DNA from: Furcasterigmium furcatum
Taxonomy: Eukaryota > Ascomycota > Sordariomycetes > Glomerellales > Plectosphaerellaceae
Direction: 5' to 3'
Assembly (NCBI GenBank): GCA_001599815.1
Contig: BCIA01000005.1
Coordinates: forward strand, 2,787,487-2,851,486
Length of the DNA: 64,000 nucleotides
Shown here: positions 33,075-45,033 of the stretch, piece after piece
Numbering within the stretch: the stretch's first letter is position 1
How the letters are laid out: each line of letters begins with the position of its first letter
Notes under the pieces: generated by a model
The model's database searches: none
What the model was told of the DNA's origin: nothing
Seen by the model: only the letters and a program-made list of their open reading frames with translations
Program-made: the position numbers and the translations under genes

Positions 33075-34293
33075 ATGGCTGCTCAATCGAAGCCAGTAAC
33101 CCTCTCTCCATGGGGCAAAGCTGCCGCCGGAGCGACAGGCGCCGTTCTGGCCAACGCTCTCGTGTATCCCCTTGACATGTGAGACTGCCCGCTCCCGCTG
33201 TGCCTGCTACCCCGGCCCTCCTACCGGTGCTGACACCTTGCCTGCCTCAAGAGTCAAGACGAGGTTACAGGTACAAGTCAACACGCCCACGAGGACTCCC
33301 AAGACCGAATCTACCGCCGCGAACGTCGACCCTCATTACAACTCGACATGGGACGCTCTTAGCAAGATTGCCCAGGAGGATGGCATCCGAGGCCTCTACG
33401 CCGGGATGAACTCGTCGCTCGTCGGCGTAGCGTCAACCAACTTTGCGTACTTCTACTGGTACTCAATTGTTCGGACACTGTATCAAAAATCTGCGAAGAA
33501 CGATGCGCCCTCGTCCACACTGGTGGAGCTTGCACTAGGCGCCGTGGCAGGTGCTATTGCGCAAGTATTCACCATTCCGGTAGCTGTGGTCACGACCAGG
33601 CAGCAGACACAACGCAAGGGGGAGAGGAAGGGCTTTTTCGAGACGGGTCGTGAGGTCGTCGAGGGCGAGGATGGCGTTTCGGGGCTCTGGAGGGGTCTCA
33701 AGGCCAGCTTGGTCCTCGTCATCAACCCAGCCATTACGTACGGCGCGTACGAGAGGCTCAAAGACATGTTGTTTCCGGGCAAGAAGAGCCTGAAGCCCTG
33801 GGAGGCGTTTCGTGAGTGGCCACGCCCAATTTTCTCTGCGCTTCTGGCCGAGCTAACAAGAGGACCATCTACAGTACTGGGTGCTATCTCCAAGGCGCTC
33901 GCGACCATTGCCACTCAGCCCCTGATTGTTGCCAAGGTAGGGCTGCAATCGAGGCCACCTGCAGAGAGAGAGGGACGGCCTTTCAAGAGCTTCGGCGAGG
34001 TTATGAAGTTCATCGTAGACAGGGAGGGCCCTCTGGGACTGTTCAAGGGCATCGGACCCCAGATTCTCAAGGGACTCATGGTTCAGGGCATCCTCATGAC
34101 GACTAAAGAAAGGTGAGCTGCGATCCTGGTTCCTGCTTTTGCTACTATCGGCTGACCGATGCACACAAACAGAATGGAGTTGCTGTTCGTCCTCTTTGTC
34201 CGGTACATCAAGTCGGCGCGGGAGAAGCGACTGCGAGGATTGGCCGAAACTACCGCGGTGGCAGCAGCAGCTGCTGCAAAATCTCCTGTCTAG
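33075..34293 (+). CDS. ANT1: Peroxisomal adenine nucleotide carrier (Ant1/PMP47 type)
   Basis: Mitochondrial-carrier-family protein that exchanges ATP for AMP across the peroxisomal membrane to support fatty acid activation and beta-oxidation. Exons are 33075-33178, 33252-33811, 33875-34112 and 34173-34293 (340 aa). Three carrier repeats: the first signature YPLDIVKTRLQ is formed across intron 1, the second has the diverged form IPVAVVTTRQQ seen in peroxisomal members, and the third is QPLIVAKVGLQ. A GLYAGMNSSLVGVASTNFAYF block also fits Ant1. Intron 33812-33874 is 63 nt, stop-free and in phase (branch GCTAAC). Distinction from mitochondrial carriers rests on motifs, not on a targeting signal. 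Confidence 0.87.
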
Positions 34294-34702
34294 TACCACC
34301 CACTACCTAGGTAGATCGTCGGAGGGTGCTGGGCTTCGTGAAGTCACGGATGGCGTCAACGATCAGGCTACGTTGGAAACCTAGGTGCGACGTATTCTGG
34401 GAACGTTTAAATAGACCAATATACATGGCTGCAAGTTTTGCTCCAGATCCGATTGCTAGTGATTCAGACGCCTGTGGTGTACCTTACTTAGGCTTGTACT
34501 GCCACACAGGAGTGACGTGACGAGCCACACCCGCGTATTACATAATACCAGCATATTGGCCCGATTATATAAGCAGATCCTCGTTAGGGCACAATTTTCC
34601 TGACCCGCACCACGCCTGGGTTTTGCGAGGCTCAAATCGAGAATCTGTTGTTGAACACCTCATCGACACCCCGACCACGAAGGAAGTTCACCAGTCGCAG
34701 CC
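34294..34702. other. Intergenic region with RPL29 promoter
   Basis: 3' flank of the carrier gene and short promoter of RPL29, see the TATA-like entry. Confidence 0.4.
34565..34590 (+). promoter_or_regulatory. TATA-like box and TTAGGG word upstream of RPL29
   Basis: TTATATAA at 34565-34572, 131 bp before the RPL29 start, with TTAGGG at 34584-34589. TTAGGG/AACCCTAA-like words occur in ribosomal-protein promoters of many ascomycetes. Assignment is by position and sequence only. Confidence 0.4.
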
Positions 34703-35107
34703 ATGGCCAGTACGTTTCATGCCCGATCCCAAACTGTTGTACGAACCAGACCAAAGCTGACGATTCTTTCCCACAGAGTCCAAGAACTCCTCGCAGCACA
34801 ACCAGTCGCGCAAGGCGCACCGTAACGGGTACGATTGACGATAGTTACCACTCAACTCGGAGCTTGGTCTGCATGAATTCAGTCTGACGAGAATGACGTG
34901 CTGCAGTATCAAGAAGCCTAAGACGGCGAGGTACCCTTCCCTGAAGGGCACCGACCCCAAGTTCCGCCGCAACCACCGTCATGCTCTCCACGGCACCGCC
35001 AAGGCTCTGGTACGACCTCCGTCTGGCGAAGAATCCGATGATGTCCGAACATCCACTAACTTTTTACACAGAAGGAGTTGAGGGAGGGAAAGCGCGAGAA
35101 GGCTTAA
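34703..35107 (+). CDS. RPL29: 60S ribosomal protein L29 (eL29)
   Basis: Small basic large-subunit protein. Four exons, 34703-34709 (7 nt), 34777-34828, 34907-35009 and 35072-35107, give 65 residues, the usual fungal size. The sequence MAKSKNSSQHNQSRKAHRNG, then KKPKTARYPSLKGTDPKFRR and HGTAKALKELREGK, is diagnostic. Three introns in a 198-nt coding sequence, including one after codon 2, are typical of ribosomal-protein genes with splicing-dependent expression. Confidence 0.97.
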
Positions 35108-36512
35108 ATCTTCTCGGCACTGCGATGATGGATATGGGTCTCTTTGCGACATGGGCGGCGTACCGGGGGCAAAAGGTCAACACGTCTTGCTGAACACCCC
35201 AGCAATTGAGGTGCGCACGACATTTTGACGAACGATCAGGGCCAAATAGAGCATGCCCTTGTTATCGCCACGCATCACTGTGAGCGGAATGGACACTTGA
35301 ACCAGTACAAATCTTTCTACTCGCCCAAATCCATGTGCCGTGTCCTTCGTGCGGATACAATAGTTGCCGCCCGCGATCAGCTGTGGTACCACGCCGATGG
35401 TTGATAATCCACTGCTACTATGATTCTCTCGCTGGCTCTGCTTTCGGCGGCCGGGCACGGGACTCGGCCTCTATACCTATCTACATGTACCACAGCACAT
35501 GCTCCTGACATGCTGCCATGGGTCTTGTGGTAAACCCAGCAGAAGCCCTGCTACTATGCGTGCCTGTGCCAGTGAATGAGGTGGATTCCATTGGAGGCAG
35601 TGGACAGAGACGGACAACCATGTGTACGAGTGCTATGTATGTACATCGCCCTGCACGCCACCTCTACTATTGGCCTGCAGTGCTGACAGATCCTGGTGGT
35701 GGGGTGTCCCGAAAAGGGCACTGGGCGCCGGGCCTAACGAAAGGGGGGCCCGCGTTTCAGCTTGGGAAATCTTCCTTCGCCATCAACCTCGTTCTGCCAG
35801 TCGGTCGAGCAATACATTCTCACAGCCCGAGAGCAGCTTGATTTCTTCTTTGCCCTTCGCTGCGACTTGGTGCTGTGTGTTCCCGTCTTCTTCATGCGCA
35901 TACTCTGCAGCCTTGCCACTTGCAGCCAGATCGTCATACTTTGGAGCATCTCTTTCGGCGGCTCGTAGCGTCAACAAACAAACAAACAAACAAACAAACA
36001 CCCCCTTTGTCCATCAACAACACCCGGGTCTTGCGTCTCCCCTTTGGAACACAGACCGGAAGGACTCGTCACACTCGATCTGTCCACAGCGGACCATGCT
36101 CTAGACTCGACTCGCTTCCTGTGCTCCTTTGAGGTCAGCTGGTTTCTGCAGGAGTTGCGGAGGGCTCCCACCAAACTCTCGTTTATCGGCACCTGGGCGT
36201 CTGGACACCGTCTCCCTACCAGCATCTCTCCCGGATCTGCAGAAGGAGGTCTCGCCGCTGGTTGAAGGTGCGCCTGACAATCCATCTTGGAGTCCATCAA
36301 ATCAATCCCGAAACGGACGCTGGGTCCCTGTGCAAACCGACACCCCCCTTGCCTTTGGCCCTGGCGTGAGCACAAGCACTCCACCGGCAACGTTTCATCC
36401 ACCTCTGTGAGGACAAAATTCCACCAACGCCGACAGCTGCCTCTCGCGAGCTCGTCCTCTTCACCCTCCTCAAATATCACGATCCCGCGTTCCTCTTGGA
36501 CCGCCCAACAAC
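35108..36512. other. Long intergenic region / VTS1 leader with CAAA repeat
   Basis: 1.4 kb. It contains a CAAA microsatellite (35,974-36,001) and a CT-rich stretch with several short upstream open frames before the VTS1 start. No supported gene. Confidence 0.45.
35974..36001. repeat. (CAAA)n microsatellite
   Basis: About seven tandem CAAA units in the presumed 5' leader or promoter of VTS1. Likely length-polymorphic. Confidence 0.85.
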
Positions 36513-38539
36513 ATGTCTGGAAGCCACGTTATCGGGAACCGCAACAGTACCCCGGAGGCCAACACCGCTTCCTCGCTACGTCCCCCGTCTTCCAGGGCCA
36601 TCGGCGCCGGGCATCACCTTCGAGCCTCAGCCGACATGGCCGCGCTCTCTGGGTCCTCTCCTGCGAGCCGTATTCGCCCGTCTTCAGACTTTTACGGCCA
36701 GTCCCAGCAGGGACAGGGACAGGGTAATCCAGAGGGTGACACCCAAGACAAGATGGCCCAGCAATGGATCGCCGACATCGACCAGTATGAGACCACACTA
36801 GAGGAGATGGCTGCCGCCACTCTTGACCAGGACTTCAAGGATGAACTGAGCGCCATCGAGCAATGGTTCAGAGTGTTGAGCGAGGCTGAACGGACTGCCG
36901 CCCTCTATGCCTTGCTACAGCAGACGACCCAGGTCCAGATCCGCTTCTTCATCCAGGTCCTCCAGCAGATGGGCAAGAACCACCCGATGTCCGGCGTTCT
37001 TTCTCCCGCCAATTTCGACAAAGGTAACCCCAACAAATCATCCCATTCAGCTAAACCCGAGATTCTACGGACATTATCTGACTGACCCATCCCAGACCCC
37101 ATGTCCAACCGCCTGAGTGATGCGATGAACAAGCTCAACGTCGATTCTGCGAGGAACTCGATGGCTCGTCCCGCGAGTACCGCGACCGCCAAGCGTTACT
37201 CAGGGCTCGATCCTTCTACCATAAATGCTATGTTTCCCGACGCCGCCGCCGCCATCGCCACCGAGAAGGCCAAATACACCCAGCAGACGGGTAACCAGCC
37301 ACCTTCCAACAGGAACAGCGCCGTTGGAGACGCCCGGGCATCGCTCACTCCTACCATCGCCGCCCCGGCTGAGGGCGGCCACGAGTCCGGTGGCCAGGGC
37401 CAAAGCTGGAACTCGGCCGAGCTGCCTGGTCGGCCAAAATCATCCACTGGCCAGGCACCCATGGGCCAGTTCGTCCAGCCCCCTCCATCTGGTGGCGCCG
37501 GCGGCGGCCTCAGGTCCCCTCGGCCGCCACAATTGACGAGCAACTCGACGATCCAGAGCACGACGTTGACGACGGGCGAGAGAAATGCCGACATCCCCCT
37601 CCTGTCTCCCTATGCCGCCGGCAGTGGCAATTGGGCGTCCATGGTGAACACTCCCATGGTGGCAAACTTTGGCAGCCCCGGCACTGGCAATCCTGGTACA
37701 CCCGGGACTGCGGGGGGCAACCAGGCCGACATGCTTGCCAATGCCACGGCCATGAAGCTGGCTGCCTTGTCGACTGTGAACAACCGGTTCGCGCTTGATG
37801 ATGTGCGTAAATACCGGAGAGCCCGCTCCAACGATGCGCCCAACGCCCCTGCTGGCCTACCGGGTAACGCCCAGGGCATCAACATGCCCGGTGCCAACGT
37901 GGTGATGATCAACGAGCATGGACAAGTTCTTAATCGAGACCAGATGCTCGCGCTGCAGGCCCAGCAGCAACAGAATTTGTCCCTCGGCGGCCATCGTTCA
38001 CGCCCCAGCTCCCCTGGCATCGCTATTCAACCCGCCTTCGGACATATACCGTTTGCCTCCCCGCAAAACAACGGCTTCCTCAGCGCCTACGATAGTCAGG
38101 GATCCCTGCTCAACAGCGGCATTCCTTCGCTCAATGTCGGGCAGCTTGGCATCGCCGGTCATGAGGGCTATCTGTCGGATCATTCCGATATGGTTCGTGG
38201 GCGGTCACCTCGAGGAAGACGGGGAAGCTCGAAGCCTCCTGAGGACCCCACAGATCCGACGCTTCTCCAGGATATTCCGAGCTGGCTCAGGAGCTTGCGT
38301 CTGCACAAGTACACCGACAACCTCAAGGACATGAAGTGGACCGACTTGGTTGAGCTCGACGACAAGGCGCTCGAGGATCGTGGCGTTAATGCCCTCGGCG
38401 CACGGAGGAAGATGCTGAAAGTCTTTGAACAGGTCAAGGGTAAGAATACTTCAAAGCGGCTTGGTGGCTAAAGATAGCGGAAGTGTCATGGTGCTAACAT
38501 TGTTTCCCAGATGCCAAGGCCCTCGGAAAAATTGGCTAA
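36513..38539 (+). CDS. VTS1: SAM-domain RNA-binding protein Vts1 (Smaug family)
   Basis: Post-transcriptional regulator that binds stem-loop Smaug recognition elements in mRNAs and promotes their deadenylation. Exons are 36513-37023, 37096-38439 and 38511-38539 (627 aa). An N-terminal helical domain (MAQQWIADIDQYETTLEEMA ... RFFIQVLQQM) is the conserved Vts1 N-terminal region. The middle is disordered, rich in Gly, Pro, Asn and Gln. The C-terminal SAM domain (about 553-617) shows DIPSWLRSLRLHKYTDNLKD and GVNALGARRKMLKVFE, the RNA-binding variant. The last exon adds only the conserved end DAKALGKIG. The start context CAACATGTC is good. Confidence 0.92.
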
Positions 38540-39443
38540 CTCGGCGGTTTTGGGTATCCATTGAGCTTTCAGTCGCAGAGCATTCCGAATGGTAGCAGTC
38601 CGCGGCATCATATCTAGCCTTCTTGTAAAGTAGCAGTCTCATATATATACATACACACGCGCAAATAACCATCAATGAACACAGTGGGTGAGATGTCAGA
38701 CAGGTATGCGAGTAGTGGACCAATCCGGCCATCACCAATACCCAAGCAAGTTCTTGAATGATTATTAATCTCATCCGGTCCGTGATAGCCCTCTCTGGTC
38801 TAGTAGTGGAACAGCGTTCATCTGCGTGTCTCGTTGGGATGGGGCGCGTATGGCCTTGTCTTAAACCGCCTTGCTTCAACAGCCATCAAAAGCCTGCAGT
38901 GAGCCGCCGGTGATGCACATGACATGCGTTACAGCCTGGAAGATAAAGTAAGCTTCGCCACGGGCTTGGGTATTACCTATTAGCACTCACAGTGTCCCGA
39001 TTGCCTGCAAGGGGCCTGCGTGGACGGTGTGCATGTCGCAGTTACACACTGTGTCTTCCCCCAGCCCAGGGTCAACCTCTCAGCGTTTAGGTTCTTTTGG
39101 ACAGACGATAAAGAAGGCTCATCCCGCCTCCCCAAGGTCGACAATACGCCCAAAGTCCACGCCCAGCAGTCACCGGCCAAGCTACTACCATCTGGCTTTG
39201 GCCATCATGCAAATTTCACTCGTGCACCGTCAGCGGCCAGCGTTCGGTTTGCCTTGAGAGAACTCAGCACGTGAATCTCGTTACTCTCTCGCACATGAAA
39301 GCGTCCCAGGTTGGAACCTTCGCACTATTGATTCTCCCAGCCAGTAAGGTAGCTTACCAGTGAGATAAGCCAGTTACCCAGCACAGAGACTGCTTGAACA
39401 GGAACGAAGTGTCTGTCTCTGCCGGCTTCTTGGCTGGCACACC
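38540..39443. other. Intergenic region, VTS1 / TFC4
   Basis: 0.9 kb between two + genes. No coding support on either strand. Confidence 0.4.
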
Positions 39444-42400
39444 ATGGACGCCGTCGATGCCGTCATCGACGACGGCGTCGTCTCAGATGCCGACTCGGAC
39501 GAAATCGAGCTGCGACTCGAGAACGCTAGGTTTGAGCGTGAAGTTCAAGACTTTCTAGACTCTCACCGGGACCTTGAGACAAGGCCGCCTCGGCAGAAGC
39601 AGAGGCCGAGGAGGGGAAGGACGACCCGACAAGGCCTGTTTCGCTCATCTCGCAGGGAAGTCGAGCCTCGACCAGACATCAAGCTCCGCCTCATGAACGT
39701 CAACGCTGCGTTCCTTAGAGGCGAATATGACGAAGCTGAAGCAATGATACATGAAATCATCAGGATCAATGCCGAGACTTACCAGGCCTGGGTCACACTT
39801 GGAACCATCCTTGAGGACCAAGGTCGCCTGGCGGACGCGCTCACAGCAAAGCTGTATGCCTCCTTTCTCCGCGACAAGGATGATACGGCATGGGTTGGCT
39901 GCGCCAGTCTGGCCCTTGCAATCGCCGGCGATGACGACCACAGCCCAATGCTCAAAACGGCGAGCATGTGTTTCGCGAATGCCATCAAAGCCAACCCGCA
40001 GAATAACCAGGCGCGTCTGGGCAGAGCAGACGTCAACCATCGACGCGGCCATGTCGGCAAGGCAATTTCTCAGTACAGCGGCATTCTGAGGCGTCAACCT
40101 TACGACGTTGACGTGATTCGCAAGTTGGCCGAGGCTTGTGATGCCAGCCAGAATACAGAGCAGATCAAGAAAGCGATTGCCGTGTATACGGACTACGTCG
40201 AGCATATGCGGGAAGTCAGCATGGGCGCAAGCGGTGCCGTTCTATGGGCAGACATCAGCATCTTTGTGGACCTACTGACATCTGCCGAGGACTACCACGC
40301 TGCGATCGCCCACCTCAAGTCACTCGCACGCTGGAGACTGCATCGGCAGGATGAATCTTTCTGGGATGAGTGGAAGGATGACGACTGCGAATGGGACAGA
40401 GACGACTCCAGGCGACTGCGCGTGCCTCAATTCAGCCCAGGTCTCCATTCGCCGCACCAGTACGGCTTAGGCCTTCCTTTGGAACTGAGAGGTCAGCTCG
40501 CCCTCTGTCGTGTCAAACTAGGACACTTTGAGGAGTCCCGGGTAAGTCATATAAATTCTGGCGAGGTCAAGTGCCTCCAGGCTTTGCAGGCTGTGTTCGA
40601 CAGTGATCTGACGGGGCCTTAGTTGCACCTAGCGTGGCTCGACCCGACTGAGTCCGCGACTGCGGCTGCGGTGGAAGACTTTCACGGGCTGTTAAAGGAT
40701 ATCGCCAATGCGCTCTTTGCGGCAGGGCAACGATCACAAGCGCGGGACTACTTCGAGCTGCTGAGAGACTCGGCCTATGGCCAGGACCCGGAGCTGTTAT
40801 TCAACCTGGGAATGTGCTACGTCAATGTCCCTGACACGGGAGCAGCGGAAGATTGCTTCCTACGGGCTATCGAATTCGACGAAATGGCCATCGACGCACG
40901 AGTCGAGCTCGCGCGCATCTACGAAAACGCGCACGAGGACGAGGAGGCTCTCATCCTCGTCACAGAAGCAATCGCTCTCCAGGACTTACAAGGAGGCCCT
41001 CGGAACCAGCCAGCTGACATTTCCGAGAAGATGGAGTCTGGCACGCCGGACGGTGATGCCCAGCCAGGACCTCGCCCGGGACACAGGCCGGGGGCAGGCG
41101 TGGCCCGGAGGTACCGGCCAAAGAGACTGGTTGGGGCAGACCAACGAAAACGCGAGGAACGTGACCGAGCCGACGAGCTCTCTCGCAGGTACAAGGAGGT
41201 CCGGCGACTGAAGAAGGATATACAGTCAGGTGACCGGGGTCTGATCGCGGAGTGGGAGGCTGCCGCTCGGGATCTCGTGGATGACTTCCGGTCGTTCAGG
41301 AAATTTTACACCTGGGACAAGTACGTCAAGTACCTCGGTGCCGCCAAGGAGATGGTTTTCAACGCACCGCACCAGATGCAGCCAGGAACCTCTGAACTTC
41401 ACAAGTTTGCGGAGCGACTGTCCAAGAGTGAGTGTTGCGCGTCCTCGCGTCCCGCGAGCCCGTATGGAGTGCTAATGTGGCGACAGATGTGATACCCGGT
41501 CAATTCGACGACAGGAGGCCGCTCGACGACGATGGGTATCGAGGTATACCGTTCGGGGAATGGCTTGAACTCTTTCTCGATTATGCCATTTGCTTGGCTA
41601 TCGGTGGGAATGGAGAGGAGGCATACTTGGTCTGCGAAGCCGCTCGTGACTCTATTGTGTTCACCAACTCAAAGGACTACATGTTTCTCATCCACGTTGC
41701 GTGGGCAGGTCAGTCACCATCCCCACACATTTCGGTCTGGCAGTCAACTGATACACCCAGGTTGTGCCATTTACATGGCGGACGATGAGGTTTGCGTGGC
41801 CATGGGGAGGTTCTTCACCAAGGTGTATCAATTGGATTCCGACGCATACCGCATGTTCGCAGCACTGTGTCGCCTCTGCCAGTCTCCGGCGTCGTGGTAC
41901 AACTCTGGCCCGGTCCAGAAATTCATCCTGCGTCAAATCAGGGTTATCGATGCGACGCAGATGCGGGCGACCATGCCGGACTCTGCTGTAACAGCGCCTC
42001 CTGACTTGTCCAGCACACAGGGCGAAACCCGCAATTTGGACGTCTGTCTGCTCATGCTCTATGGGCACATCCTTTTCACGTCCACAAGCTACACGTTTGC
42101 TCTGAGTGAGTTCCCGCACGCAGTCTGTGGGGATGGTTGACGTTACTAATCATTCTCGCGAGCAGACTACTTCCTGCGTGCTAGATCACTTGCGCCGCAA
42201 AACCCAATGGTCAATCTCAGCGTTGGGCTGGGGTATCTTCACCACGGCCTAAAGAGACAGGCCGAGAACAGGCAATACCTCATCATGCAGGGGCTCTCGT
42301 CGGTTCTTCAGTACGCAAGGGCTTCGTCGCAGCCGTCTACTCTATGCCCCGAGGACCGCGAGGTTCGTTTCACAGTTGCACGAGCGCTTCATATGCTTGG

Positions 42401-42584
42401 TCTACACCACCTAGCATATGACGGGTACTCAAGTGCCATTGCAAGCCCCGTATTGGCTGGGCCTGGCACACATGGAGACATTGATACTCTCACGGCAGCG
42501 GCGTTTAATAGGTATATCCTGCTTATAACGGGAGGGGACTTACGTATAGTAGAGATATTAATACAGACACGGCTTATTCTTTAA
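39444..42584 (+). CDS. TFC4: TFIIIC subunit Tfc4/Sfc4 (TPR protein of the tau-131 type)
   Basis: TPR-rich subunit of the RNA polymerase III factor TFIIIC; it binds the box A side and recruits TFIIIB. Exons are 39444-40541, 40623-41427, 41487-41708, 41761-42105 and 42166-42584 (962 aa). The start MDAVDAVIDDGVVSDADSDE gives the acidic N terminus, then a basic linker and TPRs beginning NAAFLRGEYDEAEAMIHEII. A second TPR array follows intron 1 (LLFNLGMCYVN ... AAEDCFLRAIE). Blocks FGEWLELFLDYAICLA and RSLAPQNPMVNLSVGLGYLHH mark the C-terminal half. The last 20 or so codons shift suddenly to TTA, ATA and GTA use and end at the TAA at 42,582. This coincides with the start of RIP-type DNA, so the native C terminus may be altered. 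Confidence 0.87.
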
Positions 42585-44121
42585 GCTGGTATAATTTCAC
42601 TACTTAGATTTCTTACTTTACTACCTAAAAGAAGACAACTAATATAAAGTAAAGATATATATATTAAATAAAAAAAAAAAGTACTATATATAGAAATAGT
42701 AAGAATTATTATTGTTATAGCTATAACGGCCGCGGTAGTTATTTCTATTATAGCCCTAGAAGGCTTTATCCTATACGTTAAGGCGCTAGGGATTATTATT
42801 ATAGGCATACGCTATATATACTACGGTTTAACAGGGCCTAGTAGGCGGCATTCTAGCGCGGTTATTCTAGAGCTTCTATCTATAAATATAGACCTTATTA
42901 TCTATTAACTTAATAAAAGAGTCTAGGGATCTATTAATATCTAGTTCTAGGCAGATTTCGCGGAGGGCCGCGTTGATTCTATTCTAGATTTCCAGCTAAT
43001 AGTTATATACCGTCCGCATACCGGTGTTATAGTAGAATCTCACGATAGTTATCGCCTAGTCTATAAAACTCTTACTATCTAAGAGTATATTCCTCTAGGT
43101 CTAAGATATATCCTACATACAGCGGGATACCTTAACGGCGGGTATGTCCTATTAGTTTTTAAGCGTAGTATAAAGTATAGGTACGGACGTCCTAGTAGTA
43201 GTATATTATTCCTCGGATAGTCCTCTAATCTACTATAATATAGTATCGCCTTAAAATAAGGTAATAATCTTATATAGGATAACTTTATAATATTCCGGAA
43301 CCTTAGCTACTTCTTAGACGGCGTTAATAAAAAGGTTAATATCTATCTAGATAATCTTACCGTCGTTTATAATACCCTTATCGCCTTTATATATAGCGCT
43401 AAGGTTAAACTAACTAATAATAGCTACCTTAAAGTAGGCTAAGTAGGCTAGGACTAGTATAATAGGGGCCTATACGGGGTCTTAGCCAGCCGATATCTAA
43501 GTAAGTAAACGTTTAAATTATTTTATAGTAAGTATTATAAGTATAGGCTACGCCGGCGGTAGGGGTGGCTAAGGGTCTACTTTAACGGAGATATACTACT
43601 AAGATATCCTAGCTGCTATAAAGATAAGCTAAGGTCTATCTATTTACTATAAAGTAATTATAACTAGGGTAGCCGTTAGAGGAATATTAGCTATAATATA
43701 GAAGACTATAGATAGATGGGGGGCTAAAATAATTATAACTATTATTAAAAGAATATTAGCTATTATATAAAGAACTATAGATAAGCGGGGTATATCTTTT
43801 AGATAGAATATTTAGGTAACCTCCCTAACCTTAGTTTAGCTAGACTTATACTTACCGGTTTTAAGGGTTTATATAGCGATATACTACTAAAGGGCTTATA
43901 ACGTTTATGTACTAATAAATATCTAAATCGGGCTAATATAGGGGTATCAAAAAACGGTTATAACTATTATTAAGGATAATAGGGGGGTTTTAATATTAAG
44001 CTTAGGGGCCTTAATAATAGGGTTAGTAACTAGGAGAATATCCGCTATTAGTTAGATAAGCTAGAGGGTAATAGTCCTAATAATAGATTAATCTAATAGG
44101 TCGTTACGAAATAAAGATAAT
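42585..44121. other. Decayed sequence of unknown origin
   Basis: RIP-mutated DNA with no family that I can recognise. A degenerate 40-nt unit (GAATATTAGCTATWATATAR...) occurs twice, at 43682-43721 and 43751-43790. On the minus strand near 42,880-43,050 a frame reads REICLELDINRSLDSFIKLI between stops, perhaps an old coding remnant, but I cannot assign it. Confidence 0.4.
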
Positions 44122-44310
44122 TATTAGATATATTAATAACTATATTTAATAACTATATTATATTTAATAACTATTAAAAATAGAGGTAGTAAAGATAAAA
44201 GGTAGTAATAGTGGTTATATTAATAGATTATGTTATGATGGAATGAAGATCTAGAAGGTAGGTAAGATATCTACGGGGATAACCCTCTATATTTATAGAA
44301 GGTTCTACCT
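44122..44310. repeat. Truncated LTR-derived composite (matches 49,795-50,060)
   Basis: Starts with the same 35 or so bases as position 49,795 (TATTAGATATATTAATAACT...) and then continues with GGTAGTAATAGTGGTTATAT and the GGGGATAACCCTCTATATTT segment also seen at 49,930-50,060. Homology stops near 44,310. It is the same composite found right of the copia element, but shortened. Confidence 0.65.
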
Positions 44311-44577
44311 GAAATAGCCGAGGTTATAGGGAGTAGAATACCCGAGGTTATTTTAGCTATCTAGCTAAAATAGCTATTTAGCTAACAACGTAGAGCTTTT
44401 TTTATATAAATAGCTAGATAGCTAAAAATATAAAGCTATTTTTATATATATAGCTAGATAACTAAAAGCGTAGAGCTGTTTTTGTATAGCTAGTTAGATA
44501 GCCTCGGTTATCCTAGATAGCCTCGGTTATCCTAGATAGCCTCGGTTATCCTAGATACCCTAAGTTATCTTAGATAT
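44311..44577. repeat. Short tandem repeats next to the copia 5' LTR
   Basis: Three diverged units of about 43 nt around AGCTAGATAGCTAAAA (44,350-44,500) are followed by three units of GCCTCGGTTATCCTAGATA (about 44,511-44,560) and a GATACCCTAAGTTATCTTAG segment whose reverse complement lies at 49,882-49,927. Confidence 0.7.
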
Positions 44578-44972
44578 TATTAGATAACTATATTTAATAA
44601 CTATATTTAATAACTATTAATAACTATACTATATCTATTACTCCTTATAAGGGTCTTAATCTAGCCCTGGGACGTCTAGGCCTAGAGCTGGAAAATAGGC
44701 TCTAGGCCTAGAGCTAGAAAATAGGCCCTAGGCTACGGAGCTCCCTAGGGGCTACGGGGCTCCCCAGGGACTACGGGGCTCCGTAGGAGCTACGGAGCTC
44801 CCTAGGGAGGCCCGGGCTCAGTCTCGGAGAGGTTTACCCTCTATAAATATAGAGGGTTATCCCCCGTAGCTATTAAACCTACCTTCTATATCTTTATTAA
44901 TTACAATACTTATAACTAATATAACCACTATTACTACTACTTTTTATCTTTACTACCCTTCTATTTTTAATA
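44578..44972 (+). repeat. 5' LTR of copia element
   Basis: 395 bp starting TATTAGATAAC and ending TTTTTAATA, that is TGTTA...TAACA after undoing the RIP transitions, and directly followed by the primer-binding site. It contains a GC-rich core of CTACGGAGCTCCCTAGGG-type repeats (about 44,740-44,805). The same sequence is present in reverse orientation at 49,928-50,392. Confidence 0.7.
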
Positions 44973-44987
44973 GGTTATAAGCCCGGG
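44973..44987 (+). other. Probable primer-binding site, half initiator tRNA-Met type
   Basis: GGTTATAAGCCC follows the LTR end. With one RIP-type G-to-A change undone it is complementary to the anticodon arm of initiator tRNA-Met (GGGCTCATAACC). Copia-type elements are known to prime from an internally cut initiator tRNA-Met rather than from the tRNA 3' end. Confidence 0.55.
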
Positions 44988-45033
44988 TAGTACTATCTAC
45001 GCTACTTTATCTATACCTTATCTATTTTATACG

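Noticed and set aside
1..42584. Secondary-metabolite or effector cluster
   Set aside because: The genes are unrelated housekeeping and signalling genes; no synthase, P450 set or clear secreted small protein was found.
44511..44560. CRISPR-like tandem repeats
   Set aside because: Units are contiguous without spacers and lie in eukaryotic transposon debris.
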